The notes under the pieces are model-generated. The model worked only from the letters and a program-made list of their open reading frames with translations. It did no database searches and had not been told where the DNA came from. 64,000 nucleotides of DNA from an uncultured Burkholderiales bacterium. Its GTDB lineage: Bacteria > Pseudomonadota > Gammaproteobacteria > Burkholderiales > Burkholderiaceae_C. Numbering within the stretch: the first letter of the stretch is position 1; every line of letters begins with the position of its first letter. Below are positions 8,999-18,790 of this stretch, in pieces. The translations under genes and the position numbers were made by a program. The stretch covers positions 41,939 to 105,938 of the forward strand of contig CAIJIT010000347.1 of NCBI GenBank assembly GCA_903820745.1, given 5' to 3'.

Positions 8999-10174
8999 TC
9001 AGAGAACCTCGAAAATGCCTGCCGCCCCCATGCCACCGCCGATGCACATCGTCACGCAGACCTTCTTGGCACCACGGCGCCGGCCTTCGATCAGGGCATG
9101 GCCGGTCAGGCGCTGGCCCGAGACACCATAAGGATGGCCGACCGCGATCGCGCCGCCATTGACGTTCAAACGATCCATCGGAATGCCGAGCTTGTCGGCG
9201 CAGTACAGCACTTGCACGGCAAATGCCTCGTTCAACTCCCACAGGTCGATGTCGGCAACGGTCAAGCCAAGGCGCTTGAGAACTTTCGGGATCGCATAGA
9301 CCGGGCCAATGCCCATCTCGTCGGGCTCGCAACCAGCCACCGCGAAGCCGAGGAAACGACCCAGCGGCTGCAAGCCATGGGCCGAGGCATAGCTTTCGCT
9401 GGTCAGCACGCAGGCGCCAGCACCGTCGGAAAACTGGCTGGCATTGCCGGCTGAAATCACGCCACCGGGCAAAGCCGGTCGCAGGTCCTTGATGCCCTCA
9501 TAAGTCGTGCCTTCGCGCAGGCCTTCGTCGACGCTGACCGTGACTTCCTTGGTCGTCATGCCGCGGACCTTGTCGATCACGCCCATCGTCACCGTGATCG
9601 GCGCGATTTCGGCCGTGAACAAACCGGCGGCCTGCGCTGCGCAAGCCTTTTGCTGGCTGGCTGCGCCGTATTGGTCCATCCGCTCACGCGCGATGTTGTA
9701 GCGCTTGGCGACGGTCTCAGCCGTCTGCAGCATCGACCAATAGACCTCGGGCTTGTGCTGGACCAGCCAGGGGTCGGCCGCCATATGGCGATTGGTTTCG
9801 TTCTGGACGCAGGAGATGCTCTCGACACCGCCCGCAACATAGACATCACCCTCGCCGGCGATGATGCGTTGTGCCGCCAATGCGATCGTCTGCAGGCCGC
9901 TCGAGCAGAACCGATTGACGGTCATGCCTGAGACCGAAATCGGCATGCCGGCGCGCAACGCAATCTGGCGTGCGATGTTGTTGCCGGTGGCCCCGTCCGG
10001 GAAGGCGCAACCCATCAGCACATCTTCGACATCGCTGTCGGCAATGCCGGCGCGGTCGACTGCGGCGCGCACCGCATGGCCGCCCAGCGTGGCGCCGTGG
10101 CTCAGGTTGAATGCACCCTTCCAGCTCTTGGACAAGGGCGTGCGTGCGGTAGAAACAATGACTGCTTTGCTCAT
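8999..10174 (-). CDS. acetyl-CoA C-acyltransferase (thiolase)
   Basis: 391-residue thiolase that cleaves 3-ketoacyl-CoA with CoA. The nucleophile is Cys90 ([10 protein letters not shown]); the C-terminal motifs [14 protein letters not shown] and [11 protein letters not shown] supply the catalytic His and second Cys. The start MSKAVIV was chosen over the long ORF because thiolases begin with this strand. It follows the FadJ-like gene at 23 bases, giving a FadBA-like pair. Degradative rather than biosynthetic use is inferred from the operon. Confidence 0.92.
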   Translation of the reverse strand: MSKAVIVSTARTPLSKSWKGAFNLSHGATLGGHAVRAAVDRAGIADSDVEDVLMGCAFPDGATGNNIARQIALRAGMPISVSGMTVNRFCSSGLQTIALAAQRIIAGEGDVYVAGGVESISCVQNETNRHMAADPWLVQHKPEVYWSMLQTAETVAKRYNIARERMDQYGAASQQKACAAQAAGLFTAEIAPITVTMGVIDKVRGMTTKEVTVSVDEGLREGTTYEGIKDLRPALPGGVISAGNASQFSDGAGACVLTSESYASAHGLQPLGRFLGFAVAGCEPDEMGIGPVYAIPKVLKRLGLTVADIDLWELNEAFAVQVLYCADKLGIPMDRLNVNGGAIAVGHPYGVSGQRLTGHALIEGRRRGAKKVCVTMCIGGGMGAAGIFEVL

Positions 10175-10197
10175 GATGGGTTCTCGCCTGAATCGCT

Positions 10198-12294
10198 TTA
10201 GGAAAAAGTCTTGCTCGCGGCAGCCAGACGGGCCAGCAAGGGTGCGGGCTGCCAGAACTTGGCATCGTCGAGCGGGTTCGTGGCGAAGCGCTTCATGCTG
10301 TGAACAACATTGAACAGACCGACCTGATCGGCATAGCGCATCGGCCCGCCGCGCCACATCGGGAAACCATAGCCGGCGAGGTAGACCATGTCGATGTCCG
10401 AAGCGCGCTGTGCGATGCCTTCTTCGAGCAGATGCGCGCCTTCGTTGACCAGCGCATAAACCAGACGCTGGACGATTTCTTCATCGCTGATCTTGCGCGG
10501 CGTGATGCCCAGCGCAGCGCGGTGCTTGTCGAGCAAGTCAGCCACCACGGTTGACGGGATCGCATCGCGCTTGCCCACCTGGTAGTCGTACCAACCGGCA
10601 CCGGTCTTCTGGCCATAGCGGCCCAGTTCGCACAGGCGGTCGGCGCTCTTCGAATAATGCAAATTGGGTTTTTCCAGATAGCGGCGCTTGCGGATCGCCC
10701 AGCCAATGTCGTTGCCGGCCAGGTCACCCATGCGGAACGGGCCCATGGCGAAACCGAACTTCTCGGCTGCGCGGTCCACCTGGGCCGGCGAGCAACCTTC
10801 GTCGAGCAAGAAGCCCGCCTGACGGCTGTACTGCTCGATCATGCGGTTGCCAATGAAACCATCGCAGACACCCGAAACGACCGCTGTCTTCTTGATCTTT
10901 TTGGCCAACGCCATCACGGTGGCCAGCACATCCTTGGCCGTGGCCGCGCCGCGCACCACCTCAAGCAGCTTCATCACATTGGCCGGGCTGAAGAAATGCA
11001 TGCCGACGACATCTTGCGGGCGCTGGGTGAAATTGGCGATCGCGTTGACGTCGAGGGTCGAGGTATTGCTGGCCAGGATCGCGCCAGGCTTCATCACCGC
11101 GTCGAGTTGCTTGAAGACGGTTTGCTTGACGCCGATTTCCTCGAACACCGCTTCGATCACCAGGTCGGCCTGGCCAATGTCGGCGTAGTCGAGCGTGGTG
11201 CTCAACAAGCTCATTCGCTGTTCGTACTTGTCGGCCTTGAGCTTGCCGCGCTTGACCTGCGATTCGTAGTTCTTGCGGATCGTCGCCACCCCGCGGTCGA
11301 GTGCTTCCTGCTTGGTTTCCAACATCGTCACCGGGATGCCGGCATTGAGGAAATTCATGCTGATGCCGCCGCCCATCGTGCCGGCACCGATCACCGCAAC
11401 CTTGTTGATCGGGCGCAGCGGCGTATCGGCAGGCACATCGGCGATCTTGCTGGCAGCGCGTTCGGCAAAGAAAGCATGGCGTAGCGCGCCGCATTCTGGC
11501 GTCTGCATCAGGGCGACAAAGGCCTCGCGCTCGGCCTTCATGCCGGCATCGAAAGACATCGTCGTCGCTGCCGCCACCGCGTCAACGCAGCGCAGCGGTG
11601 CCGGGAAGTTCTTGCTCATGCCGCCGACCATATTGCGCGCGAACTGCAGGAAAGCTTCCGCGTTCTCATGCCTGGCCTTCAGGTCACGCACACGCGGCAG
11701 CGGCCTCTTTTCGGCGACCTCGGCGGCCAGCGCCAGCGCAGCATCCAGCAGTTGATCGGCATCGACGATGCGGTCGAAAAGTTTCTGCCCGGGGATTTGC
11801 GCAAGCATCTCGCTAGGCACCGGCTCGCCGCTGACGATCATGTTCAAGGCCGGCTCCAGGCCCAGCGCACGCGGCAGGCGTTGCGTGCCCCCGGCACCCG
11901 GCAGCAGCCCGAGTTTGACTTCGGGCAGCGCAACGCTGGTGCCCTTGGCCGCAATACGGTAATGGCAGCCCAGCGCCAGTTCGAGCCCGCCGCCCATGCA
12001 GACGGAATGAATCGCCGCAATGACCGGCTTGGTGCAGCCCTCAATGACGCCAATCAAGCTCAGCAGGTTCGGTTCAGCAAGTGCCAGCGGGCTGCCGAAT
12101 TCCTTGATGTCCGCGCCGCCCGAGAAGGCCTTGCCAGCGCCAGTGATGACCACCGCGACTACGGCGGCATCAGCCTCGGCCTGCTCGATGCCTGCGGCGG
12201 CCGCCTTGCGGGTCTCGTAGCCCAGGCCGTTGACCGGCGGGTTGTTCAAGGTGATCACGGCGACATTGCCGCGCAATTCGTAACTGGCTGTCAT
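10198..12294 (-). CDS. 3-hydroxyacyl-CoA dehydrogenase/enoyl-CoA hydratase fusion (FadJ/FadB-like)
   Basis: Multifunctional beta-oxidation protein of 698 residues. The N-terminal third is a crotonase domain ([29 protein letters not shown]); the NAD-binding Rossmann motif [13 protein letters not shown] follows near residue 300, then the 3HCDH NAD and two C-terminal domains, ending with [12 protein letters not shown]. The start MTASYEL has AGGGG at correct spacing. It is the promoter-proximal gene of a six-gene beta-oxidation operon and is divergent from egtB. Confidence 0.93.
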   Translation of the reverse strand: MTASYELRGNVAVITLNNPPVNGLGYETRKAAAAGIEQAEADAAVVAVVITGAGKAFSGGADIKEFGSPLALAEPNLLSLIGVIEGCTKPVIAAIHSVCMGGGLELALGCHYRIAAKGTSVALPEVKLGLLPGAGGTQRLPRALGLEPALNMIVSGEPVPSEMLAQIPGQKLFDRIVDADQLLDAALALAAEVAEKRPLPRVRDLKARHENAEAFLQFARNMVGGMSKNFPAPLRCVDAVAAATTMSFDAGMKAEREAFVALMQTPECGALRHAFFAERAASKIADVPADTPLRPINKVAVIGAGTMGGGISMNFLNAGIPVTMLETKQEALDRGVATIRKNYESQVKRGKLKADKYEQRMSLLSTTLDYADIGQADLVIEAVFEEIGVKQTVFKQLDAVMKPGAILASNTSTLDVNAIANFTQRPQDVVGMHFFSPANVMKLLEVVRGAATAKDVLATVMALAKKIKKTAVVSGVCDGFIGNRMIEQYSRQAGFLLDEGCSPAQVDRAAEKFGFAMGPFRMGDLAGNDIGWAIRKRRYLEKPNLHYSKSADRLCELGRYGQKTGAGWYDYQVGKRDAIPSTVVADLLDKHRAALGITPRKISDEEIVQRLVYALVNEGAHLLEEGIAQRASDIDMVYLAGYGFPMWRGGPMRYADQVGLFNVVHSMKRFATNPLDDAKFWQPAPLLARLAAASKTFS

Positions 12295-12520
12295 GCTGAC
12301 CCCTGCGAAAGACCGGTAAAAAGACAGGCGGCCATTGCCGCCCGACTCCAAAAAAATGCGTCCTCGATTCTAGGCATCAATTGACCGGAGTCCATGTCTC
12401 AGCGGCGACAAAGCCCTGATGCCCCCTTGAACCCCGGGGCGTCGGCAGGCTGACATCTGTCTGCCACCAAATTGCGCTAAGGTACCGGGCTTGCGGCACA
12501 GGCCGGGCCAACACAAAGCC

Positions 12521-13738
12521 ATGACGAACCATTACCGCGAACCCTTTGCCTTGCGCTACCGCGACATTCGAGCCCGCTCGCTCGCGCTGGCTGAACCGCT
12601 CTCGGCCGAGGATCAATCGATGCAATCGATGCCTGATGCAAGCCCGAGCAAATGGCATCAAGCCCACCAGACCTGGTTTTTCGAAACCATGCTGCTGACG
12701 CCCCTGGCAAGCGGCTACCAGCCGTTCGACCCGCGTTTTCGCACTTTGTTCAACTCCTATTACGACGCCATCGAAGCGCGCCATCCGCGGCCACAGCGGG
12801 GTCTGCTGAGCCGGCCCGGGCTCGAAACAATCCTCGCTTACCGCCGCCATGTCGATAACGCAATGCTGGAATTCATCGCCAATGCCGAGCCTGAGCGCTG
12901 GGACTCCGGCTTGCCCTTGCTCGAACTCGGGCTGCAGCATGAACAGCAGCATCAGGAGTTGCTGCTGACCGACATCCTGCATGCTTTTTCCTGCAATCCG
13001 CTGCTGCCAGCCTACCAGCAGCAGCGGCGGGAAAAATTCCCGCAGCGCGAGTTGCAATGGCTGGGTCATCCGGCCGGTTTGATCGAAGTCGGCCATCAAG
13101 GCGCTGGCTTTGCTTTCGACAACGAAGCACCGCGACACCGCGTCTGGCTGCCGGCTTTCGAGATCGCGCAGCGGCTGGTCACCTGCAGCGACTTTGCGCT
13201 TTTCATCGCCGATGGCGGCTACAAGCGCCCGGCCCTTTGGTCGTCCGAAGGCTGGGCAATGGCGCAAGCGCGGGGTTGGCAGCATCCCGCCTATTGGCTG
13301 GCGTCCGGTGACCAACCGAGCGCTTCAGACCAATGGCAGGTTTTCAGCCTTGAAGGCGTGCAGCTGATGGATCCTGACGCACCCGTCATGCAGCTGAGTT
13401 TTCACGAAGCAGCGGCCTATGCGGAATGGGCTGGCGCGCGCCTTCCGACCGAGTTCGAATGGGAGGCCGCCAGCGCCCTGCCCGGCATCACCCAGCTCTA
13501 CGACCAAGCCTGGCAATGGACCCGCTCGGCCTATCACCCTTATCCCGGCTTCAAGCCATTGGCCGGCGCGGTGGGCGAATACAACGGTAAATTCATGATC
13601 AACCAAATGGTGCTGCGCGGCGGCAGTCTGGCCACGCCAGATGGCCATAGCCGGCCGAGCTACCGCAACTTCTTCCCGGCTCACGCTCGCTGGCAATTCA
13701 GCGGTCTGCGACTGGCTCGCGATGGAGCGCAGGCATGA
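12521..13738 (+). CDS. egtB: ergothioneine biosynthesis sulfoxide synthase EgtB
   Basis: Non-heme iron enzyme coupling hercynine to a thiol donor with O2. 405 residues: DinB-like N-terminal domain and an FGE-sulfatase-type C-terminal domain. Likely iron ligands are His49 (KWHQAHQTWFFE) and His140/His144 in HEQQHQE, the HX3HXE pattern of the family. The ATG at MTNHY was preferred to an upstream TTG. It overlaps egtD by the ATGA junction, so both are co-translated. No egtA or egtC is nearby, so the donor may be cysteine or gamma-glutamylcysteine. Confidence 0.93.
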   Translation: MTNHYREPFALRYRDIRARSLALAEPLSAEDQSMQSMPDASPSKWHQAHQTWFFETMLLTPLASGYQPFDPRFRTLFNSYYDAIEARHPRPQRGLLSRPGLETILAYRRHVDNAMLEFIANAEPERWDSGLPLLELGLQHEQQHQELLLTDILHAFSCNPLLPAYQQQRREKFPQRELQWLGHPAGLIEVGHQGAGFAFDNEAPRHRVWLPAFEIAQRLVTCSDFALFIADGGYKRPALWSSEGWAMAQARGWQHPAYWLASGDQPSASDQWQVFSLEGVQLMDPDAPVMQLSFHEAAAYAEWAGARLPTEFEWEAASALPGITQLYDQAWQWTRSAYHPYPGFKPLAGAVGEYNGKFMINQMVLRGGSLATPDGHSRPSYRNFFPAHARWQFSGLRLARDGAQA

Positions 13739-14658
13739 GCAGCAGCTTCGCTGAAGACCTGCAACTGGCCCTCGGCCAAAGGCCGCGAAGCATTTCGCCG
13801 AAATATTTTTACGATGAGATCGGCTCGGCGCTGTTCGAGCAGATCTGCGATCTGCCCGAGTACTACCCAACCCGCACCGAACTTGGTCTGCTGCAAGCGC
13901 ATGCGGCCGAGATGGCCGAATGCATCGGCCCGCAGGCGCAACTGCTTGAATATGGCGCGGGGGCCCTGCAAAAGGTGCGTTGCTTGCTGGACCGACTCGA
14001 GGCGCCTCATTCTTTCGTGCCGATCGATATTTCTGGCGCCCATTTGCTGTCCGCTTGCGGGCAATTGCAGGCCGCCTATCCAACGCTGCAGATCAACCCG
14101 CTGGTGGCGGACTTCAGTCGCCCGCACAGCCTGCCGCAAGGTTCAGGCAAAGGGCCCAGGGTCGGCTTCTTTCCGGGCTCCAGCATCGGCAACTTCACAC
14201 CCTTGGAAGCGCTGGCGTTCTTGAAGATGGCAGCGTTTGAACTCCGTGGCGGCGGTTTGCTGATCGGTATTGACCTGATCAAGGACCCGGCGATTCTGCA
14301 CGCGGCCTACAACGACAGCGCAGGTGTCACTGCGGCCTTCAATCTGAACCTGCTTGCGCGGGCGCGGCGCGAACTGGGCGCCGACATTGCCCGCGATGGC
14401 TTTGTCCACAGCGCTTTCTACAACTCAGCGTTGCAGCGCATTGAAATGCACCTGATGAGTTTGAAGCGGCAAACATTGCGGATCGCCGAGCGGGTTTACG
14501 AAATCGACGCGGGCGAAACGCTGCATACCGAAAACTCGCACAAATACAGCGTTGTCGGCTTTCAAAGCCTGGCCGCGCAAGCTGGTTTCAGCCCCGGGGC
14601 AAGCTGGACCGATCCGCGCGAATGGTTCAGCTTGCTGTGGCTGCAAGCGCCGGCCTGA
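13735..14658 (+). CDS. egtD: L-histidine N-alpha-methyltransferase EgtD
   Basis: SAM-dependent trimethylation of histidine to hercynine, the first ergothioneine step. 307 residues, normal for the family. Recognisable segments are SPKYFYDEIGSALFEQIC, the SAM-site LEYGAGALQKVRCLL, FPGSSIGNF and the C-terminal NSHKYS. The ATG overlaps the egtB stop (ATGA). Together they form a minimal ergothioneine module, expected to serve as thiol antioxidant supply. Confidence 0.95.
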   Translation: MSSSFAEDLQLALGQRPRSISPKYFYDEIGSALFEQICDLPEYYPTRTELGLLQAHAAEMAECIGPQAQLLEYGAGALQKVRCLLDRLEAPHSFVPIDISGAHLLSACGQLQAAYPTLQINPLVADFSRPHSLPQGSGKGPRVGFFPGSSIGNFTPLEALAFLKMAAFELRGGGLLIGIDLIKDPAILHAAYNDSAGVTAAFNLNLLARARRELGADIARDGFVHSAFYNSALQRIEMHLMSLKRQTLRIAERVYEIDAGETLHTENSHKYSVVGFQSLAAQAGFSPGASWTDPREWFSLLWLQAPA

Positions 14659-14679
14659 AAGGCGCTCGCCAACAACAGC

Positions 14680-15423
14680 TCAGGACGTCGCGCCGTGTTT
14701 GGCTGCCAGACGGCTCATATTGCCCATCGACACGCGGTGCATTTCCAGCAACGACAGCAGGCCGCTGCGGTGCAGTTTCAGCACCTCGTCGTCAGGCAGT
14801 TCGGCGAGCTTTTTCTCATCGACGGCGAGGAAGCCATCGACATCGAGCTTGTCGCCGCTGGCCAGCGTCGCTTCGAAGCGCATCTCGCGGAACAGGTCGA
14901 GCTCGTTGAGTTGCTGGCAGATCAACCGAGTGCGTTCAGCCTCCTGCTCAAAACTTTCCAAAAAGTTCTGCACATTCTTCAAGAACTCGCTCGGCTCGTT
15001 GTCCGTGCCGAACAGCATCGTGCCTTCGGTCTGGGAAAACCCGGCCCATTCGCTGTCATAGCAGACCGCCATCGAATCGCTTTCCTGATCGATGCGCGCC
15101 ATCGAGAACGGATAGCGGCGCAGATAAGCCGGCACATAGTTGCCGGTCCAGCTGTTGTCTTTGACAAACAGGTTGCTGCCAGCCTTCAGGCCCAGCACCG
15201 CCAGCGGCGCTACCGCTTGCTTGCCATCGGCGGGGACATCGCCGACGCGAACGAAAACGATCGGGTATTCCTTGCAAGCCTCGGCGAACTCGACCACAGC
15301 CAGGAACAGCGAGTTCAATCCGGCGACCCGGCTGACCACGGGAATTTCCGTATTCAGGCGCAAATTCTGGTGCAAACGACGGTCCAGCGGGACCAGATTG
15401 CCATACATCGGGGGCGTACTCAT
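14680..15423 (-). CDS. SapC family protein
   Basis: 247-residue protein of the SapC family (PF07277), recognised by YGNLVPLDRRLHQNLRL, FLAVVEFAEACKEYPIVF and the YLRRYPF segment. The function of the family is not established; the name comes from an association with S-layer/surface genes. No signal peptide or membrane helix is visible, so it looks cytoplasmic. Its ATG overlaps the stop codon of the CNNM gene (ATGA), implying co-translation. It converges on egtD with 21 bases between stops. Confidence 0.85.
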   Translation of the reverse strand: MSTPPMYGNLVPLDRRLHQNLRLNTEIPVVSRVAGLNSLFLAVVEFAEACKEYPIVFVRVGDVPADGKQAVAPLAVLGLKAGSNLFVKDNSWTGNYVPAYLRRYPFSMARIDQESDSMAVCYDSEWAGFSQTEGTMLFGTDNEPSEFLKNVQNFLESFEQEAERTRLICQQLNELDLFREMRFEATLASGDKLDVDGFLAVDEKKLAELPDDEVLKLHRSGLLSLLEMHRVSMGNMSRLAAKHGATS

Positions 15424-16721
15424 TTCAAATCTCCATCAACGGCCAATTGACTGACCAACACTTTATCGACACGCTTGCCATCCAGGTCAACGACCTCGAA
15501 TCGCCAGCCACTCCACTCCACCACATCGGCCGTGCGCGGCAAACGCCCCAGCAACAGCATGATCATGCCGGCCAGGGTGTTGTAACGACCACGGTCCTCT
15601 TCCGGCAGTTCTTTCAAGCCCAGGCGGTCCTTCAACTCGGGCACCGGGATCAGGCCTTCAATCAGCCAGCTCCCGTCCTCGCGTTGCACCGCCCAGGCTT
15701 CCCCATCGCTGGGGGCATTGAATTCTCCGGCAATCGCTTCCAGCACGTCGCGGACCGAAATCACGCCCTGGACTTCGCCATATTCATCGACGACAAAAAC
15801 CAGTTGCGCGTCCGAGGCGCGGAAATGCTCAAGCAGTTCCAGACCCGACAGCGTTTCAGGCACGAACACCGCCGCCTCGAGGTCTTCGGCCAAGGATAGC
15901 GGCTGGCCGCTGAGCGAGCGCTGCAGCAAGCTCTGCGCCGACACCACGCCCATGACGTCGCCAAGCCCGCCACGGCAAACCGGATAGCGGCTGTAGCCAT
16001 GGGCGCGCAGCATCTCCAGCACCTGAGCCGGTGTGTCGGCCACGTCGAGCCAGGCAATCTCGCCACGCGGGATCATCATCGAGCCAATCTGCCGCTCGTC
16101 GAGCCTGAAGACATTGCGCACCATCTGATGCTCATGCTCTTCGATCACGCCGGCCTCGCGCCCCTCTTCCAGGCTGGCGGCGATTTCCTCTTCGGTCACG
16201 CCGCGTTGCACCCGTCCGCGCAGACCGATCAAGCCCAGCGTCGTCTCGGTCAGGAAAGTCAGCAGCCTGACCAGCGGCCGCACCGCCATCGACAGAAAAT
16301 TCATCGGTGGCGCCACCAGGCGCGCCACCATTTCCGGGTAAATCTGCCCGACCCGCTTGGGCACCAGTTCGCCGAACACGATCGTCAGCATGGTCAGGAT
16401 CACCACCACCATCGCGGTTGCCGTGAAGTCGGCCACCTTGTCATGGAGTTGAAAGTTGTGCATCAGCCATTGCGCCAGCGGCCCCGAAAAAGCCGACTCG
16501 CCGACGATGCCGTTGAGCACGCCGATCGAAGTGATGCCGATCTGCACGGTCGAGAGGAACTTGGTCGGGTTCTCGTGCAGGTCCATCGCGGCCTGCGCGC
16601 CGGCCTCTTCGCTTTCAACCATGACCTGCAACCTGGCCTTGCGGCTGGCGGTCAAGGCCATTTCCGACATTGCGAACAAGCCGTTGATGAAGATCAGAAA
16701 GAGAACGAGCGCCGTATCCAT
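15420..16721 (-). CDS. CNNM/hemolysin family membrane protein (DUF21-CBS-CorC_HlyC)
   Basis: 433-residue membrane protein from MDTALVLF. An N-terminal DUF21 domain with three to four helices (starting LVLFLIFINGLFAMSEMAL) is followed by a CBS pair (MIPRGEIAWLD, YPVCRGG, VFVVDEYGEVQGVIS) and a C-terminal CorC/HlyC domain (WLIEGLIPV). The family is linked to magnesium/cobalt or sodium transport. The ORF track runs 160 residues upstream into the apaH antisense; the internal ATG is the only start consistent with the membrane topology. First gene of the pair with SapC. Confidence 0.87.
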   Translation of the reverse strand: MDTALVLFLIFINGLFAMSEMALTASRKARLQVMVESEEAGAQAAMDLHENPTKFLSTVQIGITSIGVLNGIVGESAFSGPLAQWLMHNFQLHDKVADFTATAMVVVILTMLTIVFGELVPKRVGQIYPEMVARLVAPPMNFLSMAVRPLVRLLTFLTETTLGLIGLRGRVQRGVTEEEIAASLEEGREAGVIEEHEHQMVRNVFRLDERQIGSMMIPRGEIAWLDVADTPAQVLEMLRAHGYSRYPVCRGGLGDVMGVVSAQSLLQRSLSGQPLSLAEDLEAAVFVPETLSGLELLEHFRASDAQLVFVVDEYGEVQGVISVRDVLEAIAGEFNAPSDGEAWAVQREDGSWLIEGLIPVPELKDRLGLKELPEEDRGRYNTLAGMIMLLLGRLPRTADVVEWSGWRFEVVDLDGKRVDKVLVSQLAVDGDLK

Positions 16722-16823
16722 TGAGACGCGCCTCGCCGGCAAACCGGTGCAAGACGCATGCTGTGACAAGAGGCGAGTAGCGTAGCAGATGGTCTGCCAT
16801 GAAACAGCCCGCACAATCCCGCC

Positions 16824-17651
16824 ATGAACTACCTGATCGGTGACATCCAGGGCTGCTGCAACGAATTGACCCGCTTGCTGGCAAAAATCGACTTCTCGCC
16901 GTCGCGCGACCGGATCTACCTGCTGGGCGATCTGGTCAACCGCGGCCCGGCTTCGCTCGCCACATTGCGGCTGCTCGCCGGGCTGGGCGAGGCCGCCACC
17001 TGCTTGCTCGGCAACCATGACCTGCACCTGCTGGCCATCAACGAAGGCGTGCGGCCGCCGCACCGCAACGACACCGTGAACGACATCCTCACCGCCCCCG
17101 ACCGCGAAGACTTGCTGGCCTGGCTGCGCCAACAGCGGATGGCCTGCCACGAGCATGGCTGGCTGATGGTGCATGCCGGGGTTGTGCCGCAATGGGACTT
17201 GGCCCAAACCTTGCGCCTGGCCGGTGAAGTCGAGGCTCTATTGCGCGGCCCGGACCTGCCGGACTTTCTGCATGAGATGTATGGCAACCAGCCCGGCGCC
17301 TGGGATGAGCAACTGCAAGGCGTCCAACGCCTGCGCTTCATCGTCAATGTGCTGACGCGCCTGCGCTTTTGCGATGCCCAGGGCCAACTCGACTTCAAGA
17401 CCAAGGAAGGTGCAGCCAGCGCACCCGAAGGCTTCACCCCCTGGTACGACGCGCCCGGCCGCCGCACGGCAGGAATCCCGATCGCCTTCGGCCATTGGTC
17501 GACCCTGGGTCCACTCGACCGCCCCGACCTGCTCGCACTCGACACCGGCTGCGTCTGGGGCGGAAAGCTCAGCGCCGCCCGCGTCGAGCAAGGCCGCAAA
17601 CTCGACTTGATCCAGGTCGACTGCGCCCAAGCCCAACAGCCTGGCAGGTGA
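16824..17651 (+). CDS. apaH: symmetrical bis(5'-nucleosyl)-tetraphosphatase ApaH
   Basis: Hydrolyses Ap4A to two ADP and can decap nucleoside-tetraphosphate-capped RNA. 275 residues, the usual size. The metallophosphatase motifs are in order: GDIQGC near residue 6, GDLVNRG near 36, GNHDLH near 62, then VHAGVVPQW and FGHWS. It is divergent from the CNNM gene and monocistronic here; the next feature downstream is tRNA-Ser. Confidence 0.95.
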   Translation: MNYLIGDIQGCCNELTRLLAKIDFSPSRDRIYLLGDLVNRGPASLATLRLLAGLGEAATCLLGNHDLHLLAINEGVRPPHRNDTVNDILTAPDREDLLAWLRQQRMACHEHGWLMVHAGVVPQWDLAQTLRLAGEVEALLRGPDLPDFLHEMYGNQPGAWDEQLQGVQRLRFIVNVLTRLRFCDAQGQLDFKTKEGAASAPEGFTPWYDAPGRRTAGIPIAFGHWSTLGPLDRPDLLALDTGCVWGGKLSAARVEQGRKLDLIQVDCAQAQQPGR

Positions 17652-17706
17652 CGCGGCCAGAACCGATCTGAATAGCGGCTAGAATTCGCACTGCGGATCA
17701 CAGCGC

Positions 17707-17735
17707 TTGACTTCACCCGTTCAGCGACGTAAACC
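17707..17735 (+). promoter_or_regulatory. candidate sigma-70 promoter for tRNA-Ser
   Basis: TTGACT is followed after 17 bases by TAAACC, giving a predicted start about 40 bases before the tRNA. The -35 is good but the -10 is weak, so this is tentative. Confidence 0.3.
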
Positions 17736-17780
17736 TAGGAAAAACCGGCGATTCGTCACCGGCGTCACTTTGATTTTTCA

Positions 17781-17870
17781 GGAAGCTTGGCCGAGCGGTT
17801 TAAGGCACCGGTCTTGAAAACCGGCGAGGGTTTATCCCCTCCGTGAGTTCGAATCTCACAGCTTCCGCCA
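17781..17870 (+). tRNA. tRNA-Ser(TGA)
   Basis: Ninety bases with an encoded CCA end. The acceptor arms GGAAGCT/AGCTTCC pair, the anticodon stem CCGGT/ACCGG encloses the loop CTTGAAA with anticodon TGA at 17815-17817, a long variable arm (GAGGG...CCCTC) marks class II, and the T-loop is TTCGAAT. It reads UCA and, by wobble, other UCN serine codons. Its 3' flank begins the small accessory region to 21.2 kb. Confidence 0.97.
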
Positions 17871-17945
17871 GTTTGTCAATGGGATAGTGTCTGAAAAGTA
17901 CTCTACTCCCCACACAACCCCACCAAGATATTGCGCTTGCATGAG

Positions 17946-17972
17946 GTGGCGTCCCCCGCCACGGGTCTTTTT
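17946..17972 (+). terminator. probable Rho-independent terminator after tRNA-Ser
   Basis: Six-base stem GTGGCG/CGCCAC with a five-base loop, then GGGTCTTTTTT. It lies 75 bases beyond the tRNA and is the first such structure downstream. The four bases between stem and T-run make it less than ideal. Confidence 0.5.
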
Positions 17973-18136
17973 TGCTTGTTTGCCGAAGTCGGCTGACGCA
18001 ATTGAACCGGGTGTTGCACTTGGGGCTTGAAACTGCCAACCAAAATCCATGACCTGTTCACAGGCTATGTCGTCGGCGTGTCTCAGTCACCCAGAATTGG
18101 GTTGATATCGCATCATAATTAAGGCATAGTCAACTC

Positions 18137-18460
18137 ATGAAAGCCAACTTCAAACGGCCCTTTGCGCAGTACGTCAAAAAAGCGCACAAGCCCTTGCAGT
18201 TGGCAATTGAGGATGAGGTGGAGGTCGTCTGCGAGACCCCTGACATCGGAGAGGCCAAGGTCGGGGACCTGACTGGAATTCGAGTGCATAAGTTCCGATT
18301 CAGTCGTCAAGAATATTTGCTTGCCTACAGGGCACCCAAGAAAGACGCGCCTCTGGAGTTTTTGATCATCGACTTCTACCAAGTGGGCGTTCATGAGAAT
18401 TTTTACGCCGAGTTGAAACAGTACCTGCGACAGGAAAAAGCCCGAGGAGCCGCAAAATGA
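18137..18460 (+). CDS. RelE/ParE-superfamily toxin of a type II toxin-antitoxin pair
   Basis: 107-residue small basic protein. The pattern GDLTGIRVHKFRFSRQEYLLAYRA, followed by LEFLIIDFYQVGVHENFYAELKQYL, matches the RelE/ParE fold (central beta sheet, C-terminal helix). Toxins of this group cleave mRNA on ribosomes or inhibit gyrase; which applies cannot be told. It comes before its antitoxin and overlaps it by ATGA, the HigBA-like order. Base composition is visibly lower in GC than the flanking core genes, in keeping with a mobile module. Confidence 0.75.
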   Translation: MKANFKRPFAQYVKKAHKPLQLAIEDEVEVVCETPDIGEAKVGDLTGIRVHKFRFSRQEYLLAYRAPKKDAPLEFLIIDFYQVGVHENFYAELKQYLRQEKARGAAK

Positions 18461-18768
18461 ATCATGCACTGACTGCACAAGACCTTTTTTCTGAACTGAA
18501 GCGCATGCCTGCGACTGAGCGTGTTAAATTTTTCTCACTGCTGAGCCTCAACGCATTTCGTGACGATGATTTCAGCCACGAACAGGTATTTGGACATTTG
18601 GAGCGGGAGCCTCTGTCGGCTTGGGAGGCCGCTGAGTATTTGGAGGTATCGCTGCCAACTTTGCGTCGCCATGTCCAAGCGGGAAAACTGCAACCCAGCC
18701 ACACCGTTGGCCGCAACCAAATGTTTTCGGCAAGTGACCTGCGCGCTTACAAACGCACCCGTAAGTGA
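18457..18768 (+). CDS. HTH antitoxin partner (MerR/excisionase-type DNA-binding domain)
   Basis: 103 residues. The N-terminal half (LFSELKRMPATERVKFFSLLS) is helical and probably contacts the toxin; the C-terminal half, LSAWEAAEYLEVSLPTLRRHVQAGKL, is an excisionase/MerR-like winged helix-turn-helix that would bind the operon promoter. The ATG overlaps the toxin stop. The excisionase-like fold is less usual for a RelE partner than Xre or RHH folds. An alternative reading as a stand-alone regulator is unlikely given the overlap. Confidence 0.7.
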   Translation: MNHALTAQDLFSELKRMPATERVKFFSLLSLNAFRDDDFSHEQVFGHLEREPLSAWEAAEYLEVSLPTLRRHVQAGKLQPSHTVGRNQMFSASDLRAYKRTRK

Positions 18769-18790
18769 ATCGATATTTTGTCTCACCCTA

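Noticed and set aside
12377-13315. 312-residue minus-strand ORF opposite egtB
   Set aside because: Antisense shadow of egtB; the sense frame has all family motifs and the ORF shows none.
17800-18050. Minus-strand ORFs of 64 and 79 residues over tRNA-Ser (AEAVRFELTEG...)
   Set aside because: This is the well-known spurious peptide produced by reading the complement of a serine tRNA gene.
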